The notes beneath the pieces are model-generated. The model was given only the letters and a program-made list of their open reading frames with translations, did no database searches and was not told the origin of the DNA. Made by a program: the position numbers and the translations under genes. Of a DNA stretch of 64,000 bases, positions 11,294 through 19,701 are shown piece after piece; the stretch's first letter is position 1, and the number at the start of each line of letters is the position of its first letter. The DNA is from Eggerthellaceae bacterium (GTDB lineage: Bacteria; Actinomycetota; Coriobacteriia; Coriobacteriales; Eggerthellaceae): positions 101,353-165,352 of the forward strand of contig SUUI01000003.1 in the NCBI GenBank assembly GCA_015062605.1, given 5' to 3'.

Positions 11294-12837
11294 TGAAAAA
11301 AGCTTTTGATAAACCGCCGGTATGTCTCATCATCATGGATGGCTTCGGCCTTGATGAGCCTTCCGCCAAGAATGCCATCAGCCTTGCAACCAAACCGTTT
11401 TTAGATGATTTATTCGAGCATCGTCCGTTCATCCAATTGCAAGCTTCTGGTGAGGCAGTAGGCCTGCCTGAAGGACAGATGGGTAACTCGGAGGTCGGGC
11501 ATCTGAATATCGGAGCAGGCCGTGTCGTCTATCAGGAGCTCACGCGTATCAACAAGGCGTGCAGAGACGGATCCCTTGCTGCGAATGAAGTACTCATCCG
11601 CGCATATGAGAATGCTTCGAAAAACGGAAGCGTGCTTCATTTGATGGGTCTTCTTTCTGATGGCGGGGTTCACTCGAATAACGAACATCTGTATGCCCTC
11701 ATGCGTCTTGCATGTGATATGGAGCTTCCGGAAGTGTTCGTCCACTGCTTAATGGACGGTCGCGACGTTCCCCCTAAAAGCGGTCTCGATTACATCTGCG
11801 AGCTGATGGATGTCATGGGCGAGCTCGAGAGCGAGAAGACCCATTTCGTGCTAGCGAGCATTCAAGGTCGTTATTACGGCATGGATCGCGATACCAGGTG
11901 GGATCGGATTCAAAAGGGCTATGAAGCCCTCGTATGCGCATCACCCTATGAATCGCTTGATCCGCGTGAAGTCATGGAGCGTTCATATGCAAGCGGCGTG
12001 ACTGATGAGTTCGTGATTCCTGTAGCATTGCAGGATCGCGGCATGATAGATGGCGATAGCGTCATTTTCTTCAACTTCCGCCCTGATCGTGCGCGCCAGA
12101 TCACCCGCTCTATCACTGAACCGGATTTCGGTTTCTTCGATCGGGTCCGTGTTGCGAAGGTCGATTTCGTGTGCCTCACGGAGTATGACCCGACGATCAA
12201 GGCGCCTGTGGCATTCGCAAAGGAATTCCCGCAAAACGTCCTCGCCGATGTGCTTTCAGATGCTGGTCTTACGCAATACCATATTGCCGAAACCGAGAAG
12301 TATGCCCATGTGACCTTCTTCTTAAATGGTGGGGTAGAAGCTCCTAAAGAAGGGGAGGAACGCAAGCTCATTGCAAGTCCGCATGTCGCCACATACGACC
12401 TTCAGCCCGAGATGAGTGAACCTGAAGTGGCTGCTACACTCGCGCAAGCGATTCGCGATGATGTTGCTGATGTCTATATCGTGAACTTCGCAAATTGCGA
12501 CATGGTAGGTCATACAGGCATCATTCCCGCTGCCGTCAAGGCCGTGGAAGCAGTTGACGCAGGTGTAGCACTCGTATGCGAGGCAATCGCGGCAAAGGGA
12601 GGAACAGTGCTGCTGACCGCCGATCACGGCAACGCTGATTGCATGGTTGCGGAAGACGGTAGCCCGCATACGGCGCATACCACGGCTCCGGTTCCGTGTG
12701 TGATCATCGACTATTCGGATCATGCGTTTACATTTGGGGCAACGGGCGGAGCGCTCTGTGATTTGGCGCCGACGATTCTTGATATGCTTGAGATGAAGCA
12801 ACCTACCGAAATGACTGGGAAAAGCCTGCTTGCATAA
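11293..12837 (+). CDS. gpmI: Phosphoglycerate mutase, cofactor-independent
   Basis: Interconverts 3- and 2-phosphoglycerate with a serine phospho-enzyme and two manganese ions; this is the alkaline-phosphatase-like type, unrelated to the 2,3-BPG-dependent mutase. 514 residues. Motifs: IIMDGFGLDEP at the N-terminus, the MGNSEVGHLNIGAGR region with the catalytic serine, DGRDVPP, and the C-terminal metal ligands ADHGNAD and PHTAHT. The start at 11293 shares a base with the tpiA stop; the longer open frame upstream lies inside tpiA. Confidence 0.96.
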   Translation: MKKAFDKPPVCLIIMDGFGLDEPSAKNAISLATKPFLDDLFEHRPFIQLQASGEAVGLPEGQMGNSEVGHLNIGAGRVVYQELTRINKACRDGSLAANEVLIRAYENASKNGSVLHLMGLLSDGGVHSNNEHLYALMRLACDMELPEVFVHCLMDGRDVPPKSGLDYICELMDVMGELESEKTHFVLASIQGRYYGMDRDTRWDRIQKGYEALVCASPYESLDPREVMERSYASGVTDEFVIPVALQDRGMIDGDSVIFFNFRPDRARQITRSITEPDFGFFDRVRVAKVDFVCLTEYDPTIKAPVAFAKEFPQNVLADVLSDAGLTQYHIAETEKYAHVTFFLNGGVEAPKEGEERKLIASPHVATYDLQPEMSEPEVAATLAQAIRDDVADVYIVNFANCDMVGHTGIIPAAVKAVEAVDAGVALVCEAIAAKGGTVLLTADHGNADCMVAEDGSPHTAHTTAPVPCVIIDYSDHAFTFGATGGALCDLAPTILDMLEMKQPTEMTGKSLLA

Positions 12838-12858
12838 TGAGTTCAGGATGCGTATAAT
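12830..12858 (+). promoter_or_regulatory. Promoter of secG
   Basis: TTGCAT (12830-12835), a 17-base spacer and a perfect TATAAT (12853-12858). The -35 overlaps the last codons of gpmI. The start of transcription should fall about 40 bases before secG. Confidence 0.7.
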
Positions 12859-12907
12859 ACACTTTTTGCGTACGCTAAACATTTAGGTAACAGAAAGGCA
12901 TATCATC

Positions 12908-13165
12908 TTGAACGCCTTAGTAATCATCTTCCTTGTCTTGCTGGTCGTATCCGGCGTTGGCTTGGTTATCTTCATTTTGCTCCATTCAGGCAAGGGAACT
13001 GGCATTTCTGATATGATCGCCAGCTCCATGTATAGCTCGGTTTCCGGAACGAGCATCGTTGAGAAAAACCTCGACCGCATTACCATCATCTGCGCAATCG
13101 TCTTTTTGCTCTCGCTCATCATTTTGATGATCATCTATCCGCAGGGAACGATTAACGCGGGTTAA
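12908..13165 (+). CDS. secG: SecG, preprotein translocase subunit
   Basis: Small membrane subunit of the SecYEG channel. 85 residues with two transmembrane helices (about residues 3-24 and 58-77) joined by the conserved HSGKGTGISDM-type loop. It starts at TTG 12908, preceded by GAAAGG; no ATG or GTG gives a better start. The position just after the glycolytic genes is common in Gram-positives. It has its own promoter. Confidence 0.92.
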   Translation: MNALVIIFLVLLVVSGVGLVIFILLHSGKGTGISDMIASSMYSSVSGTSIVEKNLDRITIICAIVFLLSLIILMIIYPQGTINAG

Positions 13166-13189
13166 GCGGTTTCGCGCAAAAATACCTAC

Positions 13190-13218
13190 TTCACATTCAG
13201 GTGATTTTGCGCTACGAT
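13190..13218 (+). promoter_or_regulatory. Candidate promoter of tRNA-Leu
   Basis: TTCACA (13190-13195), a 17-base spacer and TACGAT (13213-13218), about 27 bases ahead of the tRNA. An imperfect inverted repeat (GCGCAAAA at 13174-13181 with TTTTGCGC at 13205-13212, extended inward by ACCT/AGGT) overlies this promoter. Confidence 0.5.
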
Positions 13219-13245
13219 TCCTACCGTTGCTTTTGCAACAACTAT

Positions 13246-13334
13246 GTCGGAGTGGTGGAACGGCAGACACGCTAGCTTGAGGTGCTAGTGCCCAAACCTC
13301 GGGTGTGCGGGTTCAAATCCCGCCTCCGACACCA
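13246..13334 (+). tRNA. tRNA-Leu (GAG)
   Basis: Acceptor arms GTCGGAG (13246-13252) and CTCCGAC (13324-13330) pair fully. The anticodon loop TTGAGGT, closed by CTAGC/GCTAG, reads GAG. A long variable arm and TTCAAATCC in the T loop fit a class II leucine tRNA. The discriminator is A13331 and CCA is encoded at 13332-13334. Confidence 0.96.
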
Positions 13335-13342
13335 AATTTCCA

Positions 13343-13369
13343 AGCGTCGCGATATTGCGGCGCTTTTTT
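13343..13369 (+). terminator. Terminator after tRNA-Leu
   Basis: AGCGTCGC (13343-13350) pairs with GCGGCGCT (13357-13364), one G-T wobble, followed by a T run. Confidence 0.8.
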
Positions 13370-13403
13370 GTTTCAATGAATCAATCTTGACACGGTTGGG
13401 TGG

Positions 13404-13436
13404 AAAAAGAAAAAGACCAACCGATCTGGTTGGTCT
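13404..13436 (-). terminator. Terminator of tRNA-Val (minus strand)
   Basis: Read on the minus strand, AGACCAACC and GGTTGGTCT (13414-13422 and 13428-13436) form a perfect nine-base stem followed by a T-rich tail, seen as the A-rich run at 13404-13413 on the plus strand. It lies directly downstream of the minus-strand tRNA-Val. Confidence 0.85.
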
Positions 13437-13444
13437 GGAATTCG

Positions 13445-13519
<75 letters not shown>

Positions 13520-13552
13520 GAATAGCTGTGTGTTTTCAATCAGCGATGCACA

Positions 13553-13580
13553 AGTCTAACAGATTATCTGTTGCTGTCAA
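13553..13580 (-). promoter_or_regulatory. Promoter of tRNA-Val (minus strand)
   Basis: On the minus strand: perfect TTGACA (13580-13575), a 16-base spacer and TAGACT (13558-13553). It is about 33 bases ahead of the tRNA 5' end. Confidence 0.6.
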
Positions 13581-13603
13581 TCAGTAATATTTCAAAATTA
13601 GCC

Positions 13604-13632
13604 TTGCCAAGCACCCTTCGAGTCTTTATAAT
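13604..13632 (+). promoter_or_regulatory. Promoter of tRNA-Gly
   Basis: TTGCCA (13604-13609), a 17-base spacer and perfect TATAAT (13627-13632), 12 bases before the mature tRNA. Confidence 0.75.
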
Positions 13633-13644
13633 ACCTTTTTGCGC

Positions 13645-13720
13645 GCGGACATGGCTCAGCTGGTAGAGCACAACCTTGCCAAGGTTGGGGTCGCGGGTTC
13701 GAACCCCGTTGTCCGCTCCA
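13645..13720 (+). tRNA. tRNA-Gly (GCC)
   Basis: Acceptor GCGGACA (13645-13651) pairs with TGTCCGC (13710-13716). The anticodon loop TTGCCAA, closed by CAACC/GGTTG, reads GCC. T loop TTCGAAC. Discriminator T13717, CCA encoded at 13718-13720. Confidence 0.97.
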
Positions 13721-13730
13721 CTGATGACAG

Positions 13731-13757
13731 AGGCCGGCTAATTTGGCCGGCCTTTTT
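13731..13757 (+). terminator. Terminator between tRNA-Gly and tRNA-Cys
   Basis: AGGCCGGC (13731-13738) pairs with GCCGGCCT (13746-13753), then TTTT. tRNA-Cys starts nine bases later, so some read-through or a very short separate promoter is implied for that gene. Confidence 0.8.
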
Positions 13758-13765
13758 CATAAGGT

Positions 13766-13839
13766 GGCGAGATGGCCAAGTGGTAAGGCAGAGGCCTGCA
13801 AAGCCTTCATCACCGGTTCGAATCCGGTTCTCGCCTCCA
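13766..13839 (+). tRNA. tRNA-Cys (GCA)
   Basis: Acceptor GGCGAGA (13766-13772) pairs with TCTCGCC (13829-13835). The anticodon loop CTGCAAA reads GCA. T loop TTCGAAT. Discriminator T13836, CCA at 13837-13839. Confidence 0.96.
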
Positions 13840-13851
13840 TAGACTATTCAG

Positions 13852-13876
13852 CCTGGGCTTTTCGCCCAGGTTTTAT
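13852..13876 (+). terminator. Terminator after tRNA-Cys
   Basis: CCTGGGC (13852-13858) pairs with GCCCAGG (13864-13870), followed by TTTTATT. Confidence 0.8.
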
Positions 13877-13894
13877 TATGTCTCGATGTACTGT

Positions 13895-14662
13895 TTATGC
13901 TTTATTGATTCTGATGCCGACGTAGATAGCGTCATCGGAGATGTCGACGGAATAGACATCGGAAAGCTTCAATGCCGAGATACGCCAAACGTATTCTTCC
14001 TCGTCGAGCTCGATCGTGCCTGTTTGATACGTATTACCTGAAGTGTCGGTTCCAGATTCTTTCATTTCAGAATCAGCCAAACCCTGCTGGCTTATGGCGC
14101 TTGCAATGGCGGCATCGATGCTTCCCGATTTGAAGTCGGCATAGCGTACGCGGATGCCTGAAGTGGAATCCGAGCTTATTGATAGCTCCCATCCGCCATA
14201 AAGCAGCTGTGCCGCTTTCGGGGGATCGAGTTTTCCGATGCCTTTTTCGTAATACGCTTTTGCATCATCATTGGAAAGCGTTGATGGAGCATGGAAAAGA
14301 GCGTAGGTGTTCCCCGAAGGATCGCCCGATGATATTTCGAAATGTGTGATGCCTGAAGCATCGAGGTCTGCTACGACCTCGTCGGCGCTCCATCCAACAT
14401 ATGATTGCAGGTATGGATAATCATTAGCAACTTCCTTCGAAAGCGCATCATCAATGGCTGCTTGGGTTCGTGCAGGGGCCTGAAGCACCGTATAGTTGTA
14501 ATAAAGAAACGCCCCGATGCCAACGATGGCGGCTACAAGAACGAGAATAATTGCGAATTTCTTATATGTGCTCGGGAAAAGCGGTGGGCGATCGAGTATT
14601 GAAGCATCGTAGTACCGCACATTTTCATTCGTACGCTGTTGTGACATTTTTCTGCTAACCAT
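13895..14662 (-). CDS. Membrane-anchored protein of unknown function
   Basis: I do not recognise this gene. The product, about 255 residues, has a short polar cytoplasmic N-terminus, one transmembrane helix (about residues 36-57, KKFAIILVLVAAIVG...), and an acidic extracytoplasmic part of about 195 residues without cysteines or clear catalytic motifs. Start options on the minus strand are ATG at 14662 (GGAAAG nine bases ahead) and ATG at 14647; the open frame reaches 14821 but that part overlaps the divergent promoter region. TATAAT on the minus strand at 14714-14709 could be its -10 box. It is divergent from a TerC-family gene and stands alone. Confidence 0.7.
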   Translation of the reverse strand: MVSRKMSQQRTNENVRYYDASILDRPPLFPSTYKKFAIILVLVAAIVGIGAFLYYNYTVLQAPARTQAAIDDALSKEVANDYPYLQSYVGWSADEVVADLDASGITHFEISSGDPSGNTYALFHAPSTLSNDDAKAYYEKGIGKLDPPKAAQLLYGGWELSISSDSTSGIRVRYADFKSGSIDAAIASAISQQGLADSEMKESGTDTSGNTYQTGTIELDEEEYVWRISALKLSDVYSVDISDDAIYVGIRINKA

Positions 14663-14805
14663 GAGCCCGTACTTTCCATGAGCGAGTATCGCCGCTACAA
14701 TGCATTCGATTATACCATTGCGGTTTGCGCGCGGCACGATTTCCATAGTATGTGCTAACACAGGCGCAAAACCTGAAACGTTTAAAACTAGGGGCTTTTT
14801 CATTG

Positions 14806-15615
14806 ATGGAGATCTTCGCAATATTCACTACGCCTGAAGCATGGATCTCCCTTATCACGCTTGTCTTTCTGGAAATCATCCTCGGTGTTGACAATCTGGT
14901 TTTCATCTCGATTACCTCTTCGAGGCTTCCTGAAGAAAAACAGCATATCGGTCGTAAGCTCGGTTTGGCCGGTGCGCTTTTCATGCGCATCCTTTTTTTG
15001 TGCTTCGCATCCTATCTTGCGAGCATGGTCGAACCCCTCTTCTCGATTCCGTTCGGTAATAGCACGTTCGATGTCTCCGTCCATGACATCATCATGTTCG
15101 CTGGCGGCATCTATCTGATTTATAAAGGCATCAAAGAGATGATCGACGTTATCCGCCTTACGGATATGGTTGCAGAGGATACGCATGATGAGAGTCTGGT
15201 ACGCAAAATAGGGCTGCCACAGGCCGTCGGTACGATCATGGTTATGGACATCGTTTTTTCCATTGACTCGGTCATCACCGCTGTCGGTCTTGCACAGTAT
15301 CTGATTATCATGATTCTTGCAGTGATGATCGCCGTGTTCCTCATGATGGCGTTCATCGATCCGATTGCGAACTTTATCAACCGCCATGTCGAGATGAAGA
15401 TCTTGGCGCTCTTCTTCATTACGGTCATCGGTATCCTTCTCTTGAGCGAGGGCCTTCACATCAACTCGGGCATCGTCGTCCTTGACATGTACGTAGAGAA
15501 GCTCATGGTGTATTTCGCCATGGTATTCAGTTTTGTGATTCAGCTTATCCAGATGCGCTACAACAAGAATCTGCGCAGATACCAAATCGACGGCCCGAAG
15601 GACATCGACGACTAG
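14806..15615 (+). CDS. TerC family integral membrane protein
   Basis: Multipass membrane protein of the TerC family (269 residues, about seven helices). Family members are linked to metal-ion handling; some export manganese to newly secreted proteins, others were first seen with tellurite resistance. The family core is clear: LEIILGVDNLVFI near the N-terminus and VMDIVFSIDSVITAVG in the middle, each with the intramembrane aspartate thought to bind metal. ATG 14806 is chosen as it begins the first helix segment; the ribosome site is weak. Substrate is not decidable from sequence. No tellurite genes are nearby. Confidence 0.9.
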   Translation: MEIFAIFTTPEAWISLITLVFLEIILGVDNLVFISITSSRLPEEKQHIGRKLGLAGALFMRILFLCFASYLASMVEPLFSIPFGNSTFDVSVHDIIMFAGGIYLIYKGIKEMIDVIRLTDMVAEDTHDESLVRKIGLPQAVGTIMVMDIVFSIDSVITAVGLAQYLIIMILAVMIAVFLMMAFIDPIANFINRHVEMKILALFFITVIGILLLSEGLHINSGIVVLDMYVEKLMVYFAMVFSFVIQLIQMRYNKNLRRYQIDGPKDIDD

Positions 15616-15638
15616 CCTTCTTCATATTTCTACATGAA

Positions 15639-15660
15639 ATGAGCCGCGTGTGCGGCTCAT
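15639..15660. terminator. Hairpin between convergent genes
   Basis: Perfect nine-base stem ATGAGCCGC (15639-15647) and GCGGCTCAT (15652-15660) with a GTGT loop, between the ends of the TerC gene (+) and the lipid kinase gene (-). T runs on either side are poor, so termination is likely but not certain. Confidence 0.55.
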
Positions 15661-15695
15661 AAACTGTTGAGGAGTTTATTCCTGCGTTTTGCGGG

Positions 15696-16607
15696 TTATT
15701 CCTTCTCGTACATGCTATAGCCTTCATCGGAGATGATGAAGCGTGCCGCATGAGGAAGGATGCGAGCTGAGAAAGGCCTTGCAATATTCGTAACCTCGCC
15801 GTCATATTGGATTTCTGCAGGAGGGTCCGAGACGACACTGACATGTTTCGCACGGTGTACTTCCATAATATCGCTTCGCGTCGAATAATGGCCGTTTTGG
15901 TTCAGGATCGCATCTTTGAGCGCGGGGATGAGTTTTAGAGCGTTATCGGCCTTTAAAACGACGACGTCGAGCCAACCATCGCGTGGACGGTTGTTTGCAA
16001 CGAGAGAGATATCGAATTGAATCTTCGAGAAATTAATGATAAGCACAGCAAGCCCATCGCGTTCTATGACCGTATCGTCTAACGTGATGGTGAAGTGAGA
16101 TAACTCGGGGCGGGGGTTTTCGAGCGCTGCTGCAAAGTACGCTCCAGGACCTAAGATGCGTTTGGAAGAAAGTGCTGCTTTCATGATGGTCGCGTCCCAG
16201 CCTGCCCCAGCGATGTTGCCGAAACCATAGGTGTTACCATCGATGTTTAGCTCTGCGATATCGAAGTCAAGCGTCTTACCTTCGCGCACGAGTTTCGCAA
16301 GTGCATGCGGTTCATTCGGTGAGAGCATGTTCAAAGCGAGTAGGTTGGCCGTGCCAGCGGGGAAAGGTAGAATCGGCACGCCAGAATGGGCGAGTGCATA
16401 CGCTACAGTAGTCACAGTGCCGTCTCCCCCCGAAGCGACGACAGCATCGAATGTGTGAGCATCGTAAAGCAATGTCCTGATATCGGTTTGGCCGGATGTG
16501 GAGCGCAAGACAAGCTCGTCGCCGTCTTGTTCGAAGTGCCGCATGAAGTCATAGATCGCGCCATCGCCGTATCCGGAGCTCATATTGTTGATGACGAGCA
16601 GTTTCAT
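15696..16607 (-). CDS. Diacylglycerol kinase family lipid kinase
   Basis: DAGK-catalytic-domain protein (303 residues), a soluble or peripheral lipid kinase of the DgkB/YegS/LCB5 type. The nucleotide-binding motif VVASGGDGTVTTVAYAL is at residues 55-71, followed by LPFPAGTANLLA, and the C-terminal beta-sandwich holds WDATIMKAALSSKR and the late IQYDGEV string. Such enzymes phosphorylate diacylglycerol and recycle it into phospholipid; substrate is by family only. It is divergent from rnd, with a 56-base gap. Confidence 0.88.
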   Translation of the reverse strand: MKLLVINNMSSGYGDGAIYDFMRHFEQDGDELVLRSTSGQTDIRTLLYDAHTFDAVVASGGDGTVTTVAYALAHSGVPILPFPAGTANLLALNMLSPNEPHALAKLVREGKTLDFDIAELNIDGNTYGFGNIAGAGWDATIMKAALSSKRILGPGAYFAAALENPRPELSHFTITLDDTVIERDGLAVLIINFSKIQFDISLVANNRPRDGWLDVVVLKADNALKLIPALKDAILNQNGHYSTRSDIMEVHRAKHVSVVSDPPAEIQYDGEVTNIARPFSARILPHAARFIISDEGYSMYEKE

Positions 16608-16636
16608 GTTTTCCCCTTCGTTTGCCTACCGCGTGC

Positions 16637-16645
16637 TGATAAAAT
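16637..16645 (+). promoter_or_regulatory. Candidate extended -10 promoter of rnd
   Basis: TGATAAAAT gives an extended -10 (TG, one base, TAAAAT). A second -10-like TATATT lies at 16647-16652. No clear -35. Confidence 0.35.
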
Positions 16646-16663
16646 GTATATTACCATTGCAGG

Positions 16664-17914
16664 ATGATAAGTTCTTCTATCGGCTGGCATACGTCGTTTG
16701 ATTGTCGCATCCACCCGATTGACGCAGCTATTACGAGGTATGAAAACGTGCTTATAACCACTCAAGAAGAGTTCGAGGCATTTCTTAAATGCGTCGAACG
16801 ATCCTCTATCCTTGCCATCGACACAGAATTCCTCAGAGAGAGGACGTATTATTCAAAACTGTGCCTTTTGCAGATGGCGACTCCTGACGAGGTGGCGCTC
16901 ATCGATCCATTTGCTGTATCGGATTTAAGCGTTATGGCTTCGGTCTTGCAAAACCCCGCCGTTACCAAGGTTTTCCATGCTGGATCCCAAGATCTTGAAA
17001 TCCTTTATCGTGAGGTAGGAGTGTTGCCGGCTCCCATATTCGATACCCAGGTTGCTGCAACGCTTTTGGGCTATTCCCTCCAAGTAGGGTATGCGGTTTT
17101 GGTTTCATCGATATGCGGGGTGACTCTGAAGAAAGCTGATTCGTATACCGATTGGTCACGCCGTCCGCTTACAGACTCGCAGCTTCAGTATGCGGCTGAT
17201 GACGTGCTCTATCTTCCTACCGTCTACCAGACGATGGTCGATGAGCTTATCGAGAAGGGTCGTCTTTCTTGGCTTGATGAGGATTTCGCACGCATGAGCG
17301 ATCCCGATCATTATGTTTCCAATCCTTATGAACGCTATAGGAAGCTTAAGCGCGTTTCTCATCTTTCGCAGCGCCAACTGTCCGCAGCACGCGAGCTCGC
17401 CGCATGGCGTGAGATTGAAGCGTCGAAGCGGAACGTTCCGCGCAAATGGGTGATGACCGATGAGCAGGTCGTCGAGGTCTGCCGCCGTGAAGCCCGTACG
17501 ATAGATGAGCTGTTCTTGATTCGCGGCGTGAGAGATTCGCTTTCCACACGTGATGCGCGCTCAGTCGTATCGGCGATACAGAAGGGTCTCGATGCGAGCG
17601 AGGAGGAATTGCCTGCGTCCGATATCGATTCGCACCGTGAAGCCAACGTCGACTCCGCACTTGATCTCATGGAGGCAATCGCACGCGTTCGATCCAAGGA
17701 GTTCGGTATCGCCATGCAAATCTTGGCCCCGCATGCTGACCTTGTGAAGCTTGCACGTGGTTACGTTGATGACTGCGAGCTTATGCGAGGGTGGCGCAAA
17801 TCAATGCTTGGCGACGAACTAGTCAAGCTCCTATCTGGTGAGCTTATGCTTTCGCTGCATGATTTGGAGTTGACGATTTCCGCATCGTCCGCGAGCGATA
17901 AGGCAGGGGAGTAG
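16664..17914 (+). CDS. rnd: Ribonuclease D
   Basis: 3'-5' exoribonuclease of the DEDDy family, involved in tRNA 3' end trimming. The DEDDy residues can be seen: D53 and E55 in IDTEF, D110 in HAGSQD, and Y176 with D180 in YAADD. One or two HRDC-type helical domains follow (from about residue 230). About 416 residues from ATG 16664. A GTG at 16748 (28 residues later) has the better ribosome site (GAGG, eight to nine bases ahead) and starts at the conserved LITTQEE, so it may be the true start. It is followed two bases later by xseA. Confidence 0.9.
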   Translation: MISSSIGWHTSFDCRIHPIDAAITRYENVLITTQEEFEAFLKCVERSSILAIDTEFLRERTYYSKLCLLQMATPDEVALIDPFAVSDLSVMASVLQNPAVTKVFHAGSQDLEILYREVGVLPAPIFDTQVAATLLGYSLQVGYAVLVSSICGVTLKKADSYTDWSRRPLTDSQLQYAADDVLYLPTVYQTMVDELIEKGRLSWLDEDFARMSDPDHYVSNPYERYRKLKRVSHLSQRQLSAARELAAWREIEASKRNVPRKWVMTDEQVVEVCRREARTIDELFLIRGVRDSLSTRDARSVVSAIQKGLDASEEELPASDIDSHREANVDSALDLMEAIARVRSKEFGIAMQILAPHADLVKLARGYVDDCELMRGWRKSMLGDELVKLLSGELMLSLHDLELTISASSASDKAGE

Positions 17915-17916
17915 CC

Positions 17917-19341
17917 ATGGGTGGCGCGCATGAGACGCTTTCCGTTTCCGCAGCGCTAAACCTTGCGAAAAAGGCCTTAGAGGGCGTAGTCGTTCGTATT
18001 ATTGGCGAGGTTTCCGAAGTATCAATCAAAGCAGGTTACAAGGCGGTTTATTTTTCCATCAAGGATGAGAAGTCAAGCTTGCCTTGCATGATGTGGAATA
18101 ACCGCTACGCAGAATGCGATGTCGATTTGCGTGTCGGTATGCTCGTTGAGTTGACAGGTAGATTCTCGCTATACGCAGCGAAGGGACGCATGAATTTCGA
18201 TGTTTCCTCCATCTCGAAAGCTGGCGAAGGAGATTTACGTCTCAAGGTCGCAAATCTTGCAAAAAAGCTCGCATCCGAGGGGCTCATGGACGCGTCTAAG
18301 AAGCGCTCTGCGCCCACGTTTGCGACAACCATAGGCCTTGTCACTTCTCCGCGCGGTGATGCCGTCCATGATGTTCTCCGCACGCTTAGACGGCGTTTTC
18401 CGCTCGCTCGCGTTGTCTTCGCGGGAGTTCCCGTCGAAGGGGAGAAAGCCCCCTTAGGGATAATCGAGGGCGTACGTTGCGTTGTCGATGCCGGCGCAGA
18501 GCTGGTGCTTATCGTTCGCGGAGGCGGTTCGTACGAGGATTTGATGCCCTTCAATGACGAGGGCCTTGCACGTGCGATAGCCTCATGTCCGGTTCCGGTT
18601 ATTACAGGTATCGGGCACGAACCGGATACGACGATAGCCGACATGGTGGCTGATGTTCGAGCCTCAACTCCCACGGGTGCAGCACAAGAGGCGAGCCCTT
18701 CTCCGGAATTGCTCCGTGAGCTATTCGTTCGGCGATCTATGGAGTTGGATAATTCAATCAATCGTCGGATCGATATAGAGGAAAGCAATCTCGACGGGTA
18801 TCTTAAAAAGCCTATCTTTCTTGATTCGACGGAGCTATTAGCTCAATCCTATCTCGCAACCGATTCGCTCGCTCAGCGTCTTTCTGTCGCGCTACCTGGC
18901 AATATAAAGCGGAACGAGGACGCTCTTTCGCGTGCGAAAACGAAACTCACCGCAATGCTCCCTCATGTCCTCGGTAGTTACGAATATGAAGTTAAGGCAT
19001 CATATGAGGCGCTGCTCAACCAAAAGGATGCCCTGCTTGTTCCCTTTGAGCATGCAATGTCCTTGACGGCATCTCGCTTACATGATCTTTCACCTCTTGC
19101 TGTGCTTAGCAGAGGCTATTCGATGGTGCAGGACGAAAGTGGCTCGATTATCAAATCGATTAAGCGAATCGCCGTCGACGATCAGCTGAACGTCTTCTTT
19201 TCCGATGGTGGATTCACATGCGTTGTGACAGAAGTACCCGCTGTCGGAGGGGATATGTGCATAGTCGATTTAAGGGGTATCGATAGAAGAGACGATGATA
19301 CGGACGCCGTATCTGAAGAGTGGAAGGAAACACTATGGTAG
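17917..19341 (+). CDS. xseA: Exodeoxyribonuclease VII large subunit
   Basis: Catalytic subunit of exonuclease VII, which degrades single-stranded DNA from both ends. 474 residues. N-terminal OB fold (GEVSEVSIKAGYKAVYFSIK), then the catalytic core with TSPRGDAVHDVL, RGGGSYEDLMPFND and ITGIGHEPDTTIAD, and a long helical C-terminal part. The ATG follows the rnd stop by two bases. The 3' end overlaps xseB by seven bases, the usual coupling of the two subunits. Confidence 0.95.
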   Translation: MGGAHETLSVSAALNLAKKALEGVVVRIIGEVSEVSIKAGYKAVYFSIKDEKSSLPCMMWNNRYAECDVDLRVGMLVELTGRFSLYAAKGRMNFDVSSISKAGEGDLRLKVANLAKKLASEGLMDASKKRSAPTFATTIGLVTSPRGDAVHDVLRTLRRRFPLARVVFAGVPVEGEKAPLGIIEGVRCVVDAGAELVLIVRGGGSYEDLMPFNDEGLARAIASCPVPVITGIGHEPDTTIADMVADVRASTPTGAAQEASPSPELLRELFVRRSMELDNSINRRIDIEESNLDGYLKKPIFLDSTELLAQSYLATDSLAQRLSVALPGNIKRNEDALSRAKTKLTAMLPHVLGSYEYEVKASYEALLNQKDALLVPFEHAMSLTASRLHDLSPLAVLSRGYSMVQDESGSIIKSIKRIAVDDQLNVFFSDGGFTCVVTEVPAVGGDMCIVDLRGIDRRDDDTDAVSEEWKETLW

Positions 19342-19586
19342 AGACCCAAACAGACCCGGGTTCCCTTACGTTCAAGGAAGCTATGGACGAACTCGATGGT
19401 ATCGTCGCATCTCTTGAGAGCAACACTCTCGAACTTGAGGAGAGCCTCTTGCGCTACGAGCGCGGTGTCGCTCTTTTGGCATCGCTGCAGACGCGTCTTT
19501 CCCAAGCGCGTCAGCAGGTCGATGTATTGATTGGCAAACTCGAGGAAACTCCCGAAGATGAGGTTAACGATACCACGCTTTCCTAA
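19335..19586 (+). CDS. xseB: Exodeoxyribonuclease VII small subunit
   Basis: Helical small subunit that wraps the C-terminal part of XseA. 83 residues, with the family core SLTFKEAMDELDGIVASLES and ERGVALLASLQTRL. ATG 19335 has GGAAGGAAA upstream and lies within the end of xseA. An in-frame ATG at 19320 would put that site inside the gene. Confidence 0.93.
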   Translation: MVETQTDPGSLTFKEAMDELDGIVASLESNTLELEESLLRYERGVALLASLQTRLSQARQQVDVLIGKLEETPEDEVNDTTLS

Positions 19587-19701
19587 GAGGTTTTGTTCTC
19601 GTTTGCATGCGAACCGTCTGCCGATTGTGTGCATCATACGTATGTGATTGAGTTTCTCCAATTCTTAAAATATATTAATTGGAACAAAGAAGGAGTAACT
19701 C

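Noticed and set aside
14800..15585. Minus-strand frame of 261 codons over the TerC gene
   Set aside because: Asp/His-rich translation of the antisense strand of a membrane protein gene.
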